Assembly: GCF_900182545.1 (NCBI RefSeq)
Contig: NZ_FXTJ01000002.1
Span: forward strand, 1-64,000
Length of the DNA stretch: 64,000 nt
DNA from: Geodermatophilus aquaeductus
Lineage (GTDB): Bacteria > Actinomycetota > Actinomycetes > Mycobacteriales > Geodermatophilaceae
Direction of reading: 5' to 3'
In this document: positions 44,487-53,011 of the stretch, in pieces
Numbering within the stretch: the stretch's first letter is position 1
How the letters are laid out: each line of letters begins with the position of its first letter
The notes under the pieces: generated by a model
Databases searched by the model: none
The model's input: the letters and a program-made list of their open reading frames with translations, nothing else
Told to the model about the DNA's origin: nothing
Made by a program: the position numbers and the translations under genes

Positions 44487-45920
44487 TCAGCCCGGCAGCG
44501 GCACCTCCGTCAGCGGCAGCCGCACGAGGAAGCGGGTCTCCCCGGGCCGCGACCGCACCTTGAGCACCCCGCCGTGCCGGGTGGTGACGATCCGCCAGGC
44601 GACGTCGAGCCCCAGGCCGGTCCCCTGACCCACCGGCTTGGTGGTGAAGAACGGCTCGAACACCCGCCGCCGGAGCGGCTCGGGGATGCCCGGGCCGGTG
44701 TCGACGACCTCGACCACCGCGTTGTCGCCGTCCACGGCCGTGCGCAGGGTGAGCGTGCCCTCCCCCGCCATCGCGTCGAGCGCGTTGTCGATGAGGTTGG
44801 TCCACACCTGGTTGAGCTCGGCGGCGTAGGCCGGCACCGGCGGCAGCGACCGGTCGTACTCCTTGACCACATGGATCCCCGGGCCGGTCTTCGCGCTGAG
44901 CATGACCAGCGTCGCGTCCAGCCCCTCGTGCAGGTCGGTCGGCTGGTGCGGCGTGCGGTCCAGCTGCGAGTACTGCTTGGCCGCGCCCACCAGGTGGGAG
45001 ATCCGCGAGGTGCTGTCGAGGATCTCGCCCAGCAGCAGCTCGGTCTCGACGGTGTAGGACAGCCACCGCAGCGCCGGCTCGAGGAAGTCGGCGTCGACGG
45101 CGTCGGCGACCAGCTCCAGGGCCGCCGGGTCCAGCCCGGCCGGGACGAACACCGCGGCCAGCTCCCACGGCCGCTCGACGTCGTGGTCGTCGAGCCAGTC
45201 GCCGAGCTCGTCCTCGCGGTCTGAGCGCTCCAGCGCGCTGAGCTCGGGCACCGCGCCGATGCCCGCGACGAAGCGTTCCTGCAGCTCGGTCAGCCGCCGC
45301 AGCTGCTCGCCGTCGAACCGGCCCTCGGCCAGCAGCGCGAGCTTGTGCCGCATCCCCGCCACCCGCTCGCGCAGCGCGGAGGTGGCCCGCGACGCCGCCG
45401 CGGCCGGGTTGTTGAGCTCGTGGGTCAGCCCGGCGGTGAGCTTGCCGAGCGCCAGCAGCCGCTCGCGCTGGCCGACCAGCTCGTCGGAGTTCCGGGTGCC
45501 CAGGAACAGTCCCTGCAGCAGGTGGACGGCCATCGGGTACCAGCGGCGGAAGACGGCGGCGAACTCGGCGGCCGGCAGCGCCAGGAAGGTGCAGTCGGTG
45601 ACCGCGCGCACGGTCGCCGGGTAGACCTGGGTGACCTGGTCGCCGAGGTAGAACTGCACGGCGCCGCTGAACACCCCCGGCTGGTCGGTGCGCACGGTCT
45701 CCACCTCGTCGCGGCCCACCCGCCGGGACATGCGCAGGGTGCCCGACAGCAGCACGTAGAAGCACTCGGCCGGCTCCCCCTCGGTGGACACGTCGCTGCC
45801 CTCGGGGAAGGTGACGACGTCCCCGGTCTCGGCCACCCAGGCGAGCTGGGCGGGCTGCAGGTCGGTGAAGAGGAACAGCTCGCGCAGCTCCGCGGGGCCC
45901 AGGCGGGCCGGCGCGCTCAC
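44487..45920 (-). CDS. cNMP-binding sensor histidine kinase
   Basis: A 477-residue soluble kinase. Residues about 15-125 form a cyclic-nucleotide-binding domain (FPEGSDVSTEGEPAECFYVL, RAVTDCTFLALPAAEFAAVF). The dimerisation helix has phosphoacceptor H167 in LTAGLTHELNNPAAAASR. The catalytic domain has N-box LNQVWTNLIDNALDAM, VVDTGPGIP and GTGLGLDVAWRIV. There are no membrane helices. The GTG start overlaps the stop of the receiver-reductase gene, the likely phosphotransfer partner. It is the last of four coupled genes. Confidence 0.88.
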   Translation of the reverse strand: MSAPARLGPAELRELFLFTDLQPAQLAWVAETGDVVTFPEGSDVSTEGEPAECFYVLLSGTLRMSRRVGRDEVETVRTDQPGVFSGAVQFYLGDQVTQVYPATVRAVTDCTFLALPAAEFAAVFRRWYPMAVHLLQGLFLGTRNSDELVGQRERLLALGKLTAGLTHELNNPAAAASRATSALRERVAGMRHKLALLAEGRFDGEQLRRLTELQERFVAGIGAVPELSALERSDREDELGDWLDDHDVERPWELAAVFVPAGLDPAALELVADAVDADFLEPALRWLSYTVETELLLGEILDSTSRISHLVGAAKQYSQLDRTPHQPTDLHEGLDATLVMLSAKTGPGIHVVKEYDRSLPPVPAYAAELNQVWTNLIDNALDAMAGEGTLTLRTAVDGDNAVVEVVDTGPGIPEPLRRRVFEPFFTTKPVGQGTGLGLDVAWRIVTTRHGGVLKVRSRPGETRFLVRLPLTEVPLPG

Positions 45921-47599
45921 CGCTCCTCCAGGTACCGGTGCACGAGGGTGACGGCCATGGCGCCCTCGCCGACGGCGGAGGCCACCCGCTTGACCGACTG
46001 CGAGCGCACGTCCCCGGCGACGAACACCCCGGGGACGCTGGACTCCAGGAAGTAGGGGTCGCGTTGCAGCCGCCAGCCCGGCGGCCGCTCGCCGTCGACG
46101 AGCAGCTCCGGCCCGGTGAGCACGAAGCCGCGGGCGTCGCGTGCCAGCACGCCGTCGAGCCAGTCGGTGCGCGGCTCGGCGCCGATGAAGACGAACAGGT
46201 GCGACGTCGGGACGGTCTCGGCCCGGCCGCTGCCGTCGAGGAGCTCGATCTCCTCGAGGTGGTCCCCGCCCCGCGCGGCGGTGACGGTGGTGCCGGTGCG
46301 GACGACGACGTTCGGGATGTCGGCGAGCTGCTGCACGAGGTAGTGCGACATCGACGCCTCCAGTGACGCGCCGCGGACGACGAGGGTCACGCAGCTGGCG
46401 TGCCGGGAGAAGAACACCGCCGACTGTCCCGCAGAGTTGGCCCCGCCGACGACGTAGACGGGCTGGTCCTTGCAGGCGGCGGCCTCGGTGAGCGCCGAGC
46501 CGTAGTAGACGCCGCGGCCGGTGAACCCGTCGGCGCCGTCGGTGGGCAGCGTCCGGTAGGCGACGCCGGTGGCCAGGACGACGGCGTGCGCGGCGATGCT
46601 GCCGCCGTCGGCGAAGTGCACCACCCGCGCCGGGCCGCGGACCTCCAGCGCGGTCACCTTGCGGGCGGTGAGCACCTCGGCGCCGAAGCGGGTGGCCTGC
46701 CGCCGGGCGCGGTCGGCCAGCTGCCCGCCGGAGACGCCGTCGGGGAAGCCGAGGTAGTTCTCGATGCGGCTGCTCTGCCCGGCCTGCCCGCCGGTGGCCG
46801 AGCGCTCGACGAGCACGGTGCGCAGCCCCTCGGAGGCGGCGTAGACGGCGGCGCCGAGACCGGCCGGGCCGCCCCCGACCACGACGAGGTCGTAGAAGTC
46901 GGTGCTCGGCTCGACGGTGAGCCCGACCGCGGCGGCCAGCTGCGCCTCGCTGGGCGCCAGCAGGGCGGGACCCCCGGGCGGGACGACGACGGGGACGTCG
47001 TCGGGGCCGGCACCGGCCGCGGACAGGATCCGCCGACCGTCGTTCTCCTCGACGCTGTACCAGCGGTACGGGACGGCGTTGCGGGCCAGGAAGTCGCGGG
47101 CGGCGAAGGACGGCGCCGACCAGTGGTGCCCGACGAGCTTGACCTCCTCGACGGCGGTGTCCGGGCTGGCCGCCCAGGTCTCGATCATCGCGTCGACCAC
47201 CGGGTAGAGCTTCTCCTCGGGCGGCTCCCACGGCTTGAGCAGGTAGTGGTCGACGTCGACGAGGTTGATCGCCTGGATGGCGGCGTCGGTGTCGGCGTAG
47301 GCGGTGAGCAACGCCCGGCGCGCCCGGGGGAAGAGGTCCATCGCCTGCTCGAGGAACTCGATGCCGTTCATGCCGGGCATCCGGTAGTCGGCGAGCATCG
47401 CCGCGACGCGGTCGCCGCGCAGCGTGAGCTCGCGCAGCGCCTCCAGCGCTTCCTCGCCGGAGGACGCCCGCACGACGCGGAAGCGCTCGCCGTAGTGGCG
47501 GCGCAGGTCGCGGGCGACCGCCCGGGACACCCCGGGGTCGTCGTCGACGGTGAGCAGGACGGGACGGGCCCGCGCACCGGCCTCGGGGATCTGGGTCAT
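45917..47599 (-). CDS. Receiver domain fused to a thioredoxin-reductase-like flavoprotein
   Basis: A 560-residue protein. The response-regulator receiver (1-140) has acidic pocket VDDDPG, phosphoacceptor D71 (LADYRMPGMNG) and K122 (LLKPW). A glutaredoxin/thioredoxin-like segment (about 152-228) lacks the CxxC. The flavoprotein part (235-560) has FAD motif VVVGGGPAGLGAAVYAASEG, NADPH motif VYVVGGANSAGQSAVFF and GVFVAGDVRSQSVKRVASAV. The position where thioredoxin reductase carries CxxC reads GVYYGSALTEAAACKD, with only one Cys, so it cannot work as a classical thioredoxin reductase. It probably transfers hydride or electrons to another partner under phosphorylation control. The ATG has GGAGG upstream and overlaps the nhaA stop. 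Confidence 0.88.
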   Translation of the reverse strand: MTQIPEAGARARPVLLTVDDDPGVSRAVARDLRRHYGERFRVVRASSGEEALEALRELTLRGDRVAAMLADYRMPGMNGIEFLEQAMDLFPRARRALLTAYADTDAAIQAINLVDVDHYLLKPWEPPEEKLYPVVDAMIETWAASPDTAVEEVKLVGHHWSAPSFAARDFLARNAVPYRWYSVEENDGRRILSAAGAGPDDVPVVVPPGGPALLAPSEAQLAAAVGLTVEPSTDFYDLVVVGGGPAGLGAAVYAASEGLRTVLVERSATGGQAGQSSRIENYLGFPDGVSGGQLADRARRQATRFGAEVLTARKVTALEVRGPARVVHFADGGSIAAHAVVLATGVAYRTLPTDGADGFTGRGVYYGSALTEAAACKDQPVYVVGGANSAGQSAVFFSRHASCVTLVVRGASLEASMSHYLVQQLADIPNVVVRTGTTVTAARGGDHLEEIELLDGSGRAETVPTSHLFVFIGAEPRTDWLDGVLARDARGFVLTGPELLVDGERPPGWRLQRDPYFLESSVPGVFVAGDVRSQSVKRVASAVGEGAMAVTLVHRYLEER

Positions 47600-50307
47600 G
47601 TGTCCTCCTGGGGCGGGGTGGGCGGGACGGAGCGGCCGTGTCCGTCGCCGTGGCCGTCGCCGACCAGGGCGGCGAGCTCGGCGTCGGTGGGACGGCGCAG
47701 CACCCGCCCGGAGCGCCACACCACCACGGGCAGGTCGTCGTCGGTCACGCCGAGGTCGGCGAGCAGGGCGCGGGCGTCGTCGTCGGCCTCGACGTCGACG
47801 ACGACCGCGGTCAGCCCGGAGCGCTCGGCGAAGCGGCGCAGCCGGGTCGTCTCCCCCGAGCCGCCCCGCCCGACGACGCGCAGGTCGGCCGCGAGCTCGA
47901 GCAGGATCGAGCGGCGGACGAGGAAGGCGCGCAGCACGAGCTCCTCCAGCGCCCGGTCCGCGGCGAAGGCCTGCCGGATGCGCGCGTCGGGGACGGTGAC
48001 CACCTCGGCCGGCCGGAGCACGACGGCGGTGAGGAAGACCGGGCGGTCGCTGAAGAGGTCCAGCTCGCCGAGGAAGCGTCGCGGGCCGTGCACGGACACC
48101 ACCCGCTGGTCGGCGGAGCCGGAGTGCTCGACCACGGCGACGGCGCCGGAGAGCACCAGCTGGAACTCGTAGCCCGGGTCGCCCTCCCGGAACAGCGTCT
48201 CCCCCGGCTGCCACGTGCGGCGGGTCCCGTACCGCGCCAGCAGGGCCACCTGCGCGTCGTCCAGGCGCGGGAAGGCGCCGTCCCGGTCCGGCGTCTCCGG
48301 CAGGTCCGGCGGTAGCGGGGGCGCCGCGGGGCGCGCCGGGTCCTCGCCACGTCCGCCCATGGCCGGCAGGACCCGCGCCCCCACGCCGTTCCCCGTGGGG
48401 ACGGGTAGGGGCCCGGCGTCGGTGCCCGCGAGCAGCGCCGCGGCGAGGGAATCGGCGTCGTGCGGACCGGTGTGCCGGCGCCCGTGCACGAAGAACGTCG
48501 GCGTGCCCTCGACCCCGCTGGCCTCGGCGGAGTCGACGTCCTCCTGCACCCGGCGGGCGTGGCGGCCGGCGCCGAGGTCGCGGGCGAACCGCGGGACGTC
48601 GAGGCCGATCGCCGCGGCGTGCTCGAGCAGGTCGCCCGGGGTCAGCCGGTCCTGCGCGGCGAAGAGCCGGTCGTGCATCTCCCAGAAGCGGCCCTGCGCG
48701 GCGGCGGCCTCGGCCGCCTCCGCGGCGAGCCGGGCGTGCGGGTGGACGTCGACGAGCGGCAGGTGCCGGAAGACGTAGCGCAGGCGGTCGCCGAACCGCT
48801 CGCGCACCTCCTCGATCGCGCCCGTGGCCCGGCCGCAGAAGGGGCACTCGAAGTCGCCGTACTCGACCAGCGTGAGCGGCGCGTCGGCCGGCCCCCGGAC
48901 GTGGTCGCGCGCCGGATCGACGGGCGGGTCGAGCAGGGACGGGCGGGCGGGACCGGGCGGACGGCGGAGGTCGGCGACGCGGAACAGCGCCCAGCCGAGC
49001 AGCGCGGCCAGCACGGAGGCGACCAGCACGCCGACCCGCGCCTCGTCCCCCAGCCGATCCCGGCCGCGGAAGGCGAGGTCGACGATGAACAGCGAGATGG
49101 TGAAGCCGATGCCCGACAGGGCGGCGCCGCCGGCCAGCTGCAGCCCGGTGAGGCCGGGTGCCAGCGACCCGAGCCGCATCCGCACCGCCAGGGCGGTCCC
49201 GGCGAGGATGCCCACGAGCTTGCCGAGGACCAGCGCGGCGACGACGCCGAGCGTCACCGGCGAGGAGGCCGCGGCCCGCAGCGTCTCCGCCGTCAGCGGG
49301 ACACCGGCGTTGGCCAGCGCGAAGACGGGCAGGATGACGAAGCTCGTCCACGGCTGCCACAGCTGCTGCAGCCGCTCGCCGGCCGACACCGAGCGGTCGA
49401 TCGACAGCCGCGCCGCGCGGGCGAACCCCGGGTTGGGCGACTGCTGGTAGGCCCGCACCAGCCGGGCGGCGTCGGCCACCTCCTCGCGCCGGGCGCCGTA
49501 GGCGGGGGTGAACAGGGCGATGACCACGCCGGCGAGGGTCGGGTGGACGCCGGACTCGACCATCGCCAGCCACACGCCCAGACCGAGGACGAGGTAGGCC
49601 GGTCCGCGCCAGACCCGCAGGTACCGCAGCCCGAGCATCAGGGTGAGCCCCAGGACGGCCAGCGCGAGCGGGAGCAGGCGGAGCTCGTCGGTGTAGAAGA
49701 GCGCGATGACGGTGAGCGCGCCGACGTCGTCGGCGATCGCGAGCGTGAGCAGGAACAGCCGCAGCGGAGCCGGGCAGGCCGGCCCGACGAGCGCCAGCAC
49801 GCCGAGCAGGAACGCGGTGTCGGTGGAGATGACCACCCCCCAGGCGGAGGCCGCCTCGTCGCCCAGGTTGAACAGGACGTAGACCAGCGCCGGCACCGCC
49901 AGACCGGTGACGGCGGCCAGCGCCGGCACCGCGGCCCGCCGCCGGTCGGTCAGCTCGCCGATGACCAGCTCGCGCTTGATCTCCAGCCCGACGACGAAGA
50001 AGAAGAACACCATCAGCCCGTCGTTGACCCAGTGCCGCAGGTCCAGGGCCAGCTCGGCGCCACCCCAGCGGAGGGCGAACTCGGTGTGCCAGAAGGTGGA
50101 GTAGCTGTCGCCCACCGGGGAGTTGGCCCACACCAGCGCCGCGACCGCGGCCGCCAGCAGGAGCCCGGCACTCCCGGCCTCCGTCCGCAGCGAGCGCCGC
50201 AGCGGCGCGACCCGCGCCAGCAGGCCGCGGCCGCCCGGTGACGACTGCCCGTCCGGGTCCTCCGTCCCCCCGGGTGCGCGCACGGCCGGGACGCTGTCCG
50301 CGCTCAC
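47596..50307 (-). CDS. nhaA: NhaA Na+/H+ antiporter fused to DsbA, cNMP-binding and thioredoxin-like domains
   Basis: A 903-residue four-part fusion. NhaA (about 25-445) has HWVNDGLMVFFFFVVGLEIK and the ion-binding pair D193/D194 in LAIADDVGAL. A DsbA-like thioredoxin domain (about 465-630) has C488-P-F-C491 and cis-Pro in GTPTFFV. A cyclic-nucleotide-binding domain (about 675-790) has WQPGETLFREGDPGYEFQLV. A C-terminal thioredoxin-like segment (about 825-885) lacks CxxC (VVVDVEADDDARALLADLGV). NhaA-DsbA fusions are known in actinobacteria, where the DsbA part follows the last membrane helix; the extra cNMP and thioredoxin-like parts are unusual. GTG start, overlapping the MFS stop. Confidence 0.88.
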   Translation of the reverse strand: MSADSVPAVRAPGGTEDPDGQSSPGGRGLLARVAPLRRSLRTEAGSAGLLLAAAVAALVWANSPVGDSYSTFWHTEFALRWGGAELALDLRHWVNDGLMVFFFFVVGLEIKRELVIGELTDRRRAAVPALAAVTGLAVPALVYVLFNLGDEAASAWGVVISTDTAFLLGVLALVGPACPAPLRLFLLTLAIADDVGALTVIALFYTDELRLLPLALAVLGLTLMLGLRYLRVWRGPAYLVLGLGVWLAMVESGVHPTLAGVVIALFTPAYGARREEVADAARLVRAYQQSPNPGFARAARLSIDRSVSAGERLQQLWQPWTSFVILPVFALANAGVPLTAETLRAAASSPVTLGVVAALVLGKLVGILAGTALAVRMRLGSLAPGLTGLQLAGGAALSGIGFTISLFIVDLAFRGRDRLGDEARVGVLVASVLAALLGWALFRVADLRRPPGPARPSLLDPPVDPARDHVRGPADAPLTLVEYGDFECPFCGRATGAIEEVRERFGDRLRYVFRHLPLVDVHPHARLAAEAAEAAAAQGRFWEMHDRLFAAQDRLTPGDLLEHAAAIGLDVPRFARDLGAGRHARRVQEDVDSAEASGVEGTPTFFVHGRRHTGPHDADSLAAALLAGTDAGPLPVPTGNGVGARVLPAMGGRGEDPARPAAPPLPPDLPETPDRDGAFPRLDDAQVALLARYGTRRTWQPGETLFREGDPGYEFQLVLSGAVAVVEHSGSADQRVVSVHGPRRFLGELDLFSDRPVFLTAVVLRPAEVVTVPDARIRQAFAADRALEELVLRAFLVRRSILLELAADLRVVGRGGSGETTRLRRFAERSGLTAVVVDVEADDDARALLADLGVTDDDLPVVVWRSGRVLRRPTDAELAALVGDGHGDGHGRSVPPTPPQEDT

Positions 50308-51827
50308 CGGCTGGGCTCGCGCGGGTACAGCTGGGGAGCGGCGATCCCGCAGTGCAGGCAGTCCTCTACGGCCAGCCGTTCCCCGACCGCCGGCTCCCCG
50401 ACGGCCGCCGGCGCCGCGACGAGCGGCCGGCGGACAGAGGCGGCCGCGATCGCCGCGCCGGCGAGCAGCAGCGCGGCGCAGATGGACATCGCCGTCCGGA
50501 AGCCGGCATCCAGGGCGGTCGGGTCGGTGTAGTCGTCGCCGCCGATGCCGGCCGCGACGGGGACCACGGCCACCGCGAGCAGGCTCGCGGCCCGTGCGAC
50601 GGCGTTGTTCACCCCGGACGCGACGCCCGCGAACCGGGTCTCGGCCGAGTCGAGCACGGTCGCGGTGAGCGGCGCGACCAGCAGGGTCAGCCCGGCGCCG
50701 AACACCACTGAGGCGGGCAGGACGTCCCGCAGGTAGGACGCGTCCTCACCGACCCGGAGCATCAGCAGCACGCCGGCGGCGGCCAGGACCGGTCCGACGG
50801 TCATGGGCAGCCGCGGCCCGATCCGCTGCGCGAGGGCACCGGCCCGGGACGAGAACAGCAGCATCAGCACGGTCAGCGGGAGCAGCGCGGTCCCGGCCAG
50901 CAGCGGGCTGTAGCCCGCCACCACCTGCAGCTGCAGGACCAGCAGCACGAACACCACGCCGAGCGGCGCGTACACCAGGAAGGTCACCGCGTTCGCCGCG
51001 GTGAACTGCCGGTTGGCGAACAGTGCGGGCGGCACGAGCGGGTGCCGCGACCGGCGCTGGACGACGGCGAAGGCGACCAGCGCCGCCACCCCCGCGACCC
51101 CCGACACCGCGACGGCCGCGCCCTGTCCGGTCCCCCCGGCGGCGGTCAGCGCGTAGGTCAGCCCACCCAGGCCGGCGACGACCAGCGCCGTCCCGGTCCA
51201 GTCCAGGCCCGGCGCGGCGGCGGGGTCCCAGGTCTCGGGGACGTGCTTCGCGGCGACGACCACGATGAGGACGGCGACCGGGAGGTTGACGAGGAAGACC
51301 GCCCGCCAGCTCCACTCGACCAGCCAGCCGCCGAGGAAGGGGCCCACGGCGCCGGCGACGCCGCCGAACCCGGACCACGCGCCGATCGCCGCGGCCCGGT
51401 CCTCGCCCGCGAAGGACGCCGAGATGATCGCCAGGCTGCCCGGCGTCAGCAGCGCTCCCCCGACGCCCTGCAGCGCCCGGGCCAGCACGAGGGTGGTCAC
51501 GTCCGGCGCGAGGCCGCACAGCAGCGAGGCCGCGGCGAACCAGACGACCCCGATGACGAACACCCGGCGCCGGCCGAACCGGTCGCTCAGGGACCCGCCC
51601 AGCAGGATCAGCGAGGCGAGCGTGAGCGTGTACGCGTTCACGGTCCACTGCAGGCCCGTGAACCCAGCGTCCAGGTCGGCCCCGATCCGCTCCAGGGCCA
51701 CGTTGACCACGGTGCCGTCCAGCAGCGCCAGGCTCGACCCGAGGACCGTGGTCAGCAGCACCCAGCGTCCCTGCGGCGTGCCCATCCGCAGCCCGCCGGC
51801 CGGGGCCGGCTGCACCCGGGACGTCAC
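50304..51827 (-). CDS. DHA2-type MFS exporter (EmrB/QacA family)
   Basis: A 507-residue transporter with 14 membrane segments. Motifs: SSLALLDGTVVNVALERIG (helix 1), SLSDRFGRRRVFVIGVV, RALQGVGGALLTPGSLAI (motif C region) and SGVNNAVARAASLLAVAV. A cytoplasmic tail ends with EDCLHCGIAAPQL, a possible metal or redox CxxC. It is first in the four-gene operon with nhaA, so redox or ion stress may be its context. The GTG at 51827 is preferred; an ATG about 15 codons later is an alternative. Confidence 0.85.
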   Translation of the reverse strand: MTSRVQPAPAGGLRMGTPQGRWVLLTTVLGSSLALLDGTVVNVALERIGADLDAGFTGLQWTVNAYTLTLASLILLGGSLSDRFGRRRVFVIGVVWFAAASLLCGLAPDVTTLVLARALQGVGGALLTPGSLAIISASFAGEDRAAAIGAWSGFGGVAGAVGPFLGGWLVEWSWRAVFLVNLPVAVLIVVVAAKHVPETWDPAAAPGLDWTGTALVVAGLGGLTYALTAAGGTGQGAAVAVSGVAGVAALVAFAVVQRRSRHPLVPPALFANRQFTAANAVTFLVYAPLGVVFVLLVLQLQVVAGYSPLLAGTALLPLTVLMLLFSSRAGALAQRIGPRLPMTVGPVLAAAGVLLMLRVGEDASYLRDVLPASVVFGAGLTLLVAPLTATVLDSAETRFAGVASGVNNAVARAASLLAVAVVPVAAGIGGDDYTDPTALDAGFRTAMSICAALLLAGAAIAAASVRRPLVAAPAAVGEPAVGERLAVEDCLHCGIAAPQLYPREPSR

Positions 51828-51947
51828 CTGAGCGCCACCTCGTTCCCTGCCCGTGCCGGGCAACGGGAGGTCCGCTGCTCCGAGGCCCGGCGACGTCGGC
51901 GGATGCCTGTGGACGCGAGCCTCGTCCCGGGGTTCTCGGCCTGTCAA

Positions 51948-52349
51948 TCACCGCCCCCGGGCGGCGACCTCGTCCTCGTGGGTCAGGCCCGCGGCGGGAA
52001 GCGCGGCGGGCAGGCCCTCGTCGTGCCGCCGGTAGCGGGTGACCGCACCGTCGGCGACCCGGAAGGACGACGCGACGACCGCCCGGCCGCGCTCCGCGCC
52101 GGTCGCCGGGTCGGTCCAGGTGGCGTCCTGCTTCACGACGACCGCGCCGTCGGCACCGCAGAACCAGCGGAGCGGCCGGGACGTGAAGCCGGCGCGCGCC
52201 ATCCACGGACCCAGCACCTCACGCCCGCGCACGCTGCCGCGCGGGCCGGCGATCTCCAGGTCCGGCGCCGACAGCGCCGCTGCGGCGCCGGCGTCGGCCC
52301 GGTCCACCGCGTCCAGCCACGCCTCGACGACCGCCAGCTGCCCCCTCAT
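51948..52349 (-). CDS. SnoaL/NTF2-like protein
   Basis: A 133-residue protein with the cone-shaped NTF2-like pattern: VVEAWLDAVDRADAGAAAAL, LEIAGPRGSVRGREVLGPWM, and the long final strand SSFRVADGAVTRYRRHDEG. Small enzymes or ligand-binding proteins share this fold. It is divergent from the ArsR-type regulator, with a 30-bp palindrome between them, so it is probably controlled by that regulator. Confidence 0.78.
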   Translation of the reverse strand: MRGQLAVVEAWLDAVDRADAGAAAALSAPDLEIAGPRGSVRGREVLGPWMARAGFTSRPLRWFCGADGAVVVKQDATWTDPATGAERGRAVVASSFRVADGAVTRYRRHDEGLPAALPAAGLTHEDEVAARGR

Positions 52350-52382
52350 ACCGGCGACCGTAGCGGCCGGTCACCACCCGAT

Positions 52383-52412
52383 GCAGAGATGTCTTTGCAA
52401 AGACACCTCTGC
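52383..52412. promoter_or_regulatory. 30-bp near-perfect palindrome, ArsR-type operator
   Basis: The arms GCAGAG-A-TGTCTTTG and CAAAGACA-C-CTCTGC match at 14 of 15 positions. The centre TTGCAA (52395-52400) is also the -35 hexamer of the regulator gene, so a bound dimer would block polymerase directly. The divergent SnoaL-like gene starts 33 nt away. Confidence 0.75.
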
Positions 52413-52423
52413 ACCCGTAGCCT
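52395..52423 (+). promoter_or_regulatory. Promoter of the ArsR-type gene, leaderless
   Basis: TTGCAA (52395-52400), 17-nt spacer, TAGCCT (52418-52423), then 6 nt to the ATG at 52430, which is the expected +1. The spacing is ideal. Confidence 0.65.
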
Positions 52424-52429
52424 CGGGCC

Positions 52430-53011
52430 ATGGCCGAGCCGCCTCCCGAGGAGACCGTCGACGTCACCGACCCGCGCACCCTGCGCGCGCTCTCGCACCC
52501 CCTGCGGACGGGCCTGCTCGCACTGCTGCGGTCCGAGGGCCCCTCGACGGCGTCCCGGCTCGGCCAGCGCCTCGGCGAGAGCAGCGGGACGACCAGCTAC
52601 CACCTGCGCCAGCTGGCCGCCCTCGGCTTCGTCGAGGAGGTCGCCGGCCAGGGCACCGCGCGGGAGCGCTGGTGGCGGGCGAGGCACCGCAGCACCCGGT
52701 GGCGCACCGAGGACCTGGTGGCCCAGCCCGGCGGCCGGGAGGTCGTCGAGGAGCTGACCCACCAGTCCCTGGGCCGCCAGCGCCGGATGCTGGCCGCGCA
52801 CGCCGAGCAGCGGGAGGACCTCGAGCCGGTCTGGCGCGACGCCGTCTCGCTCAACGACTGGGCGCTGCACCTCTCCCCCGCGGGCGTCGCCGCGCTGACC
52901 GAGGAGCTCAACGGCGTCCTCGCCCGCTGGCGCGCCGAGCGCGAGGAGCCCGGCCAGCCCCTCGTGCACGTGCTCCTGGACCTGTTCCCCCTGACCGAGG
53001 ACCCGGCGTGA
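52430..53011 (+). CDS. ArsR-family winged-helix regulator
   Basis: A 193-residue regulator. The HTH_20/ArsR domain (about 12-90) reads LRALSHPLRTGLLALL, LGESSGTTSYHLRQLAALGF and the wing GTARERWWRARHRSTRW. The C-terminal part (100-190) is helical and may bind a ligand. The stop overlaps the MFS gene as GTGA. It probably represses itself, the MFS gene and the divergent SnoaL-like gene through the palindrome in its promoter. Confidence 0.88.
   Translation: MAEPPPEETVDVTDPRTLRALSHPLRTGLLALLRSEGPSTASRLGQRLGESSGTTSYHLRQLAALGFVEEVAGQGTARERWWRARHRSTRWRTEDLVAQPGGREVVEELTHQSLGRQRRMLAAHAEQREDLEPVWRDAVSLNDWALHLSPAGVAALTEELNGVLARWRAEREEPGQPLVHVLLDLFPLTEDPA

Noticed and set aside
51042..52757. Long plus-strand frame across the MFS and SnoaL-like genes
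   Set aside because: It overlaps recognisable minus-strand genes and the ArsR-type gene in a different frame; arginine/proline-rich shadow.
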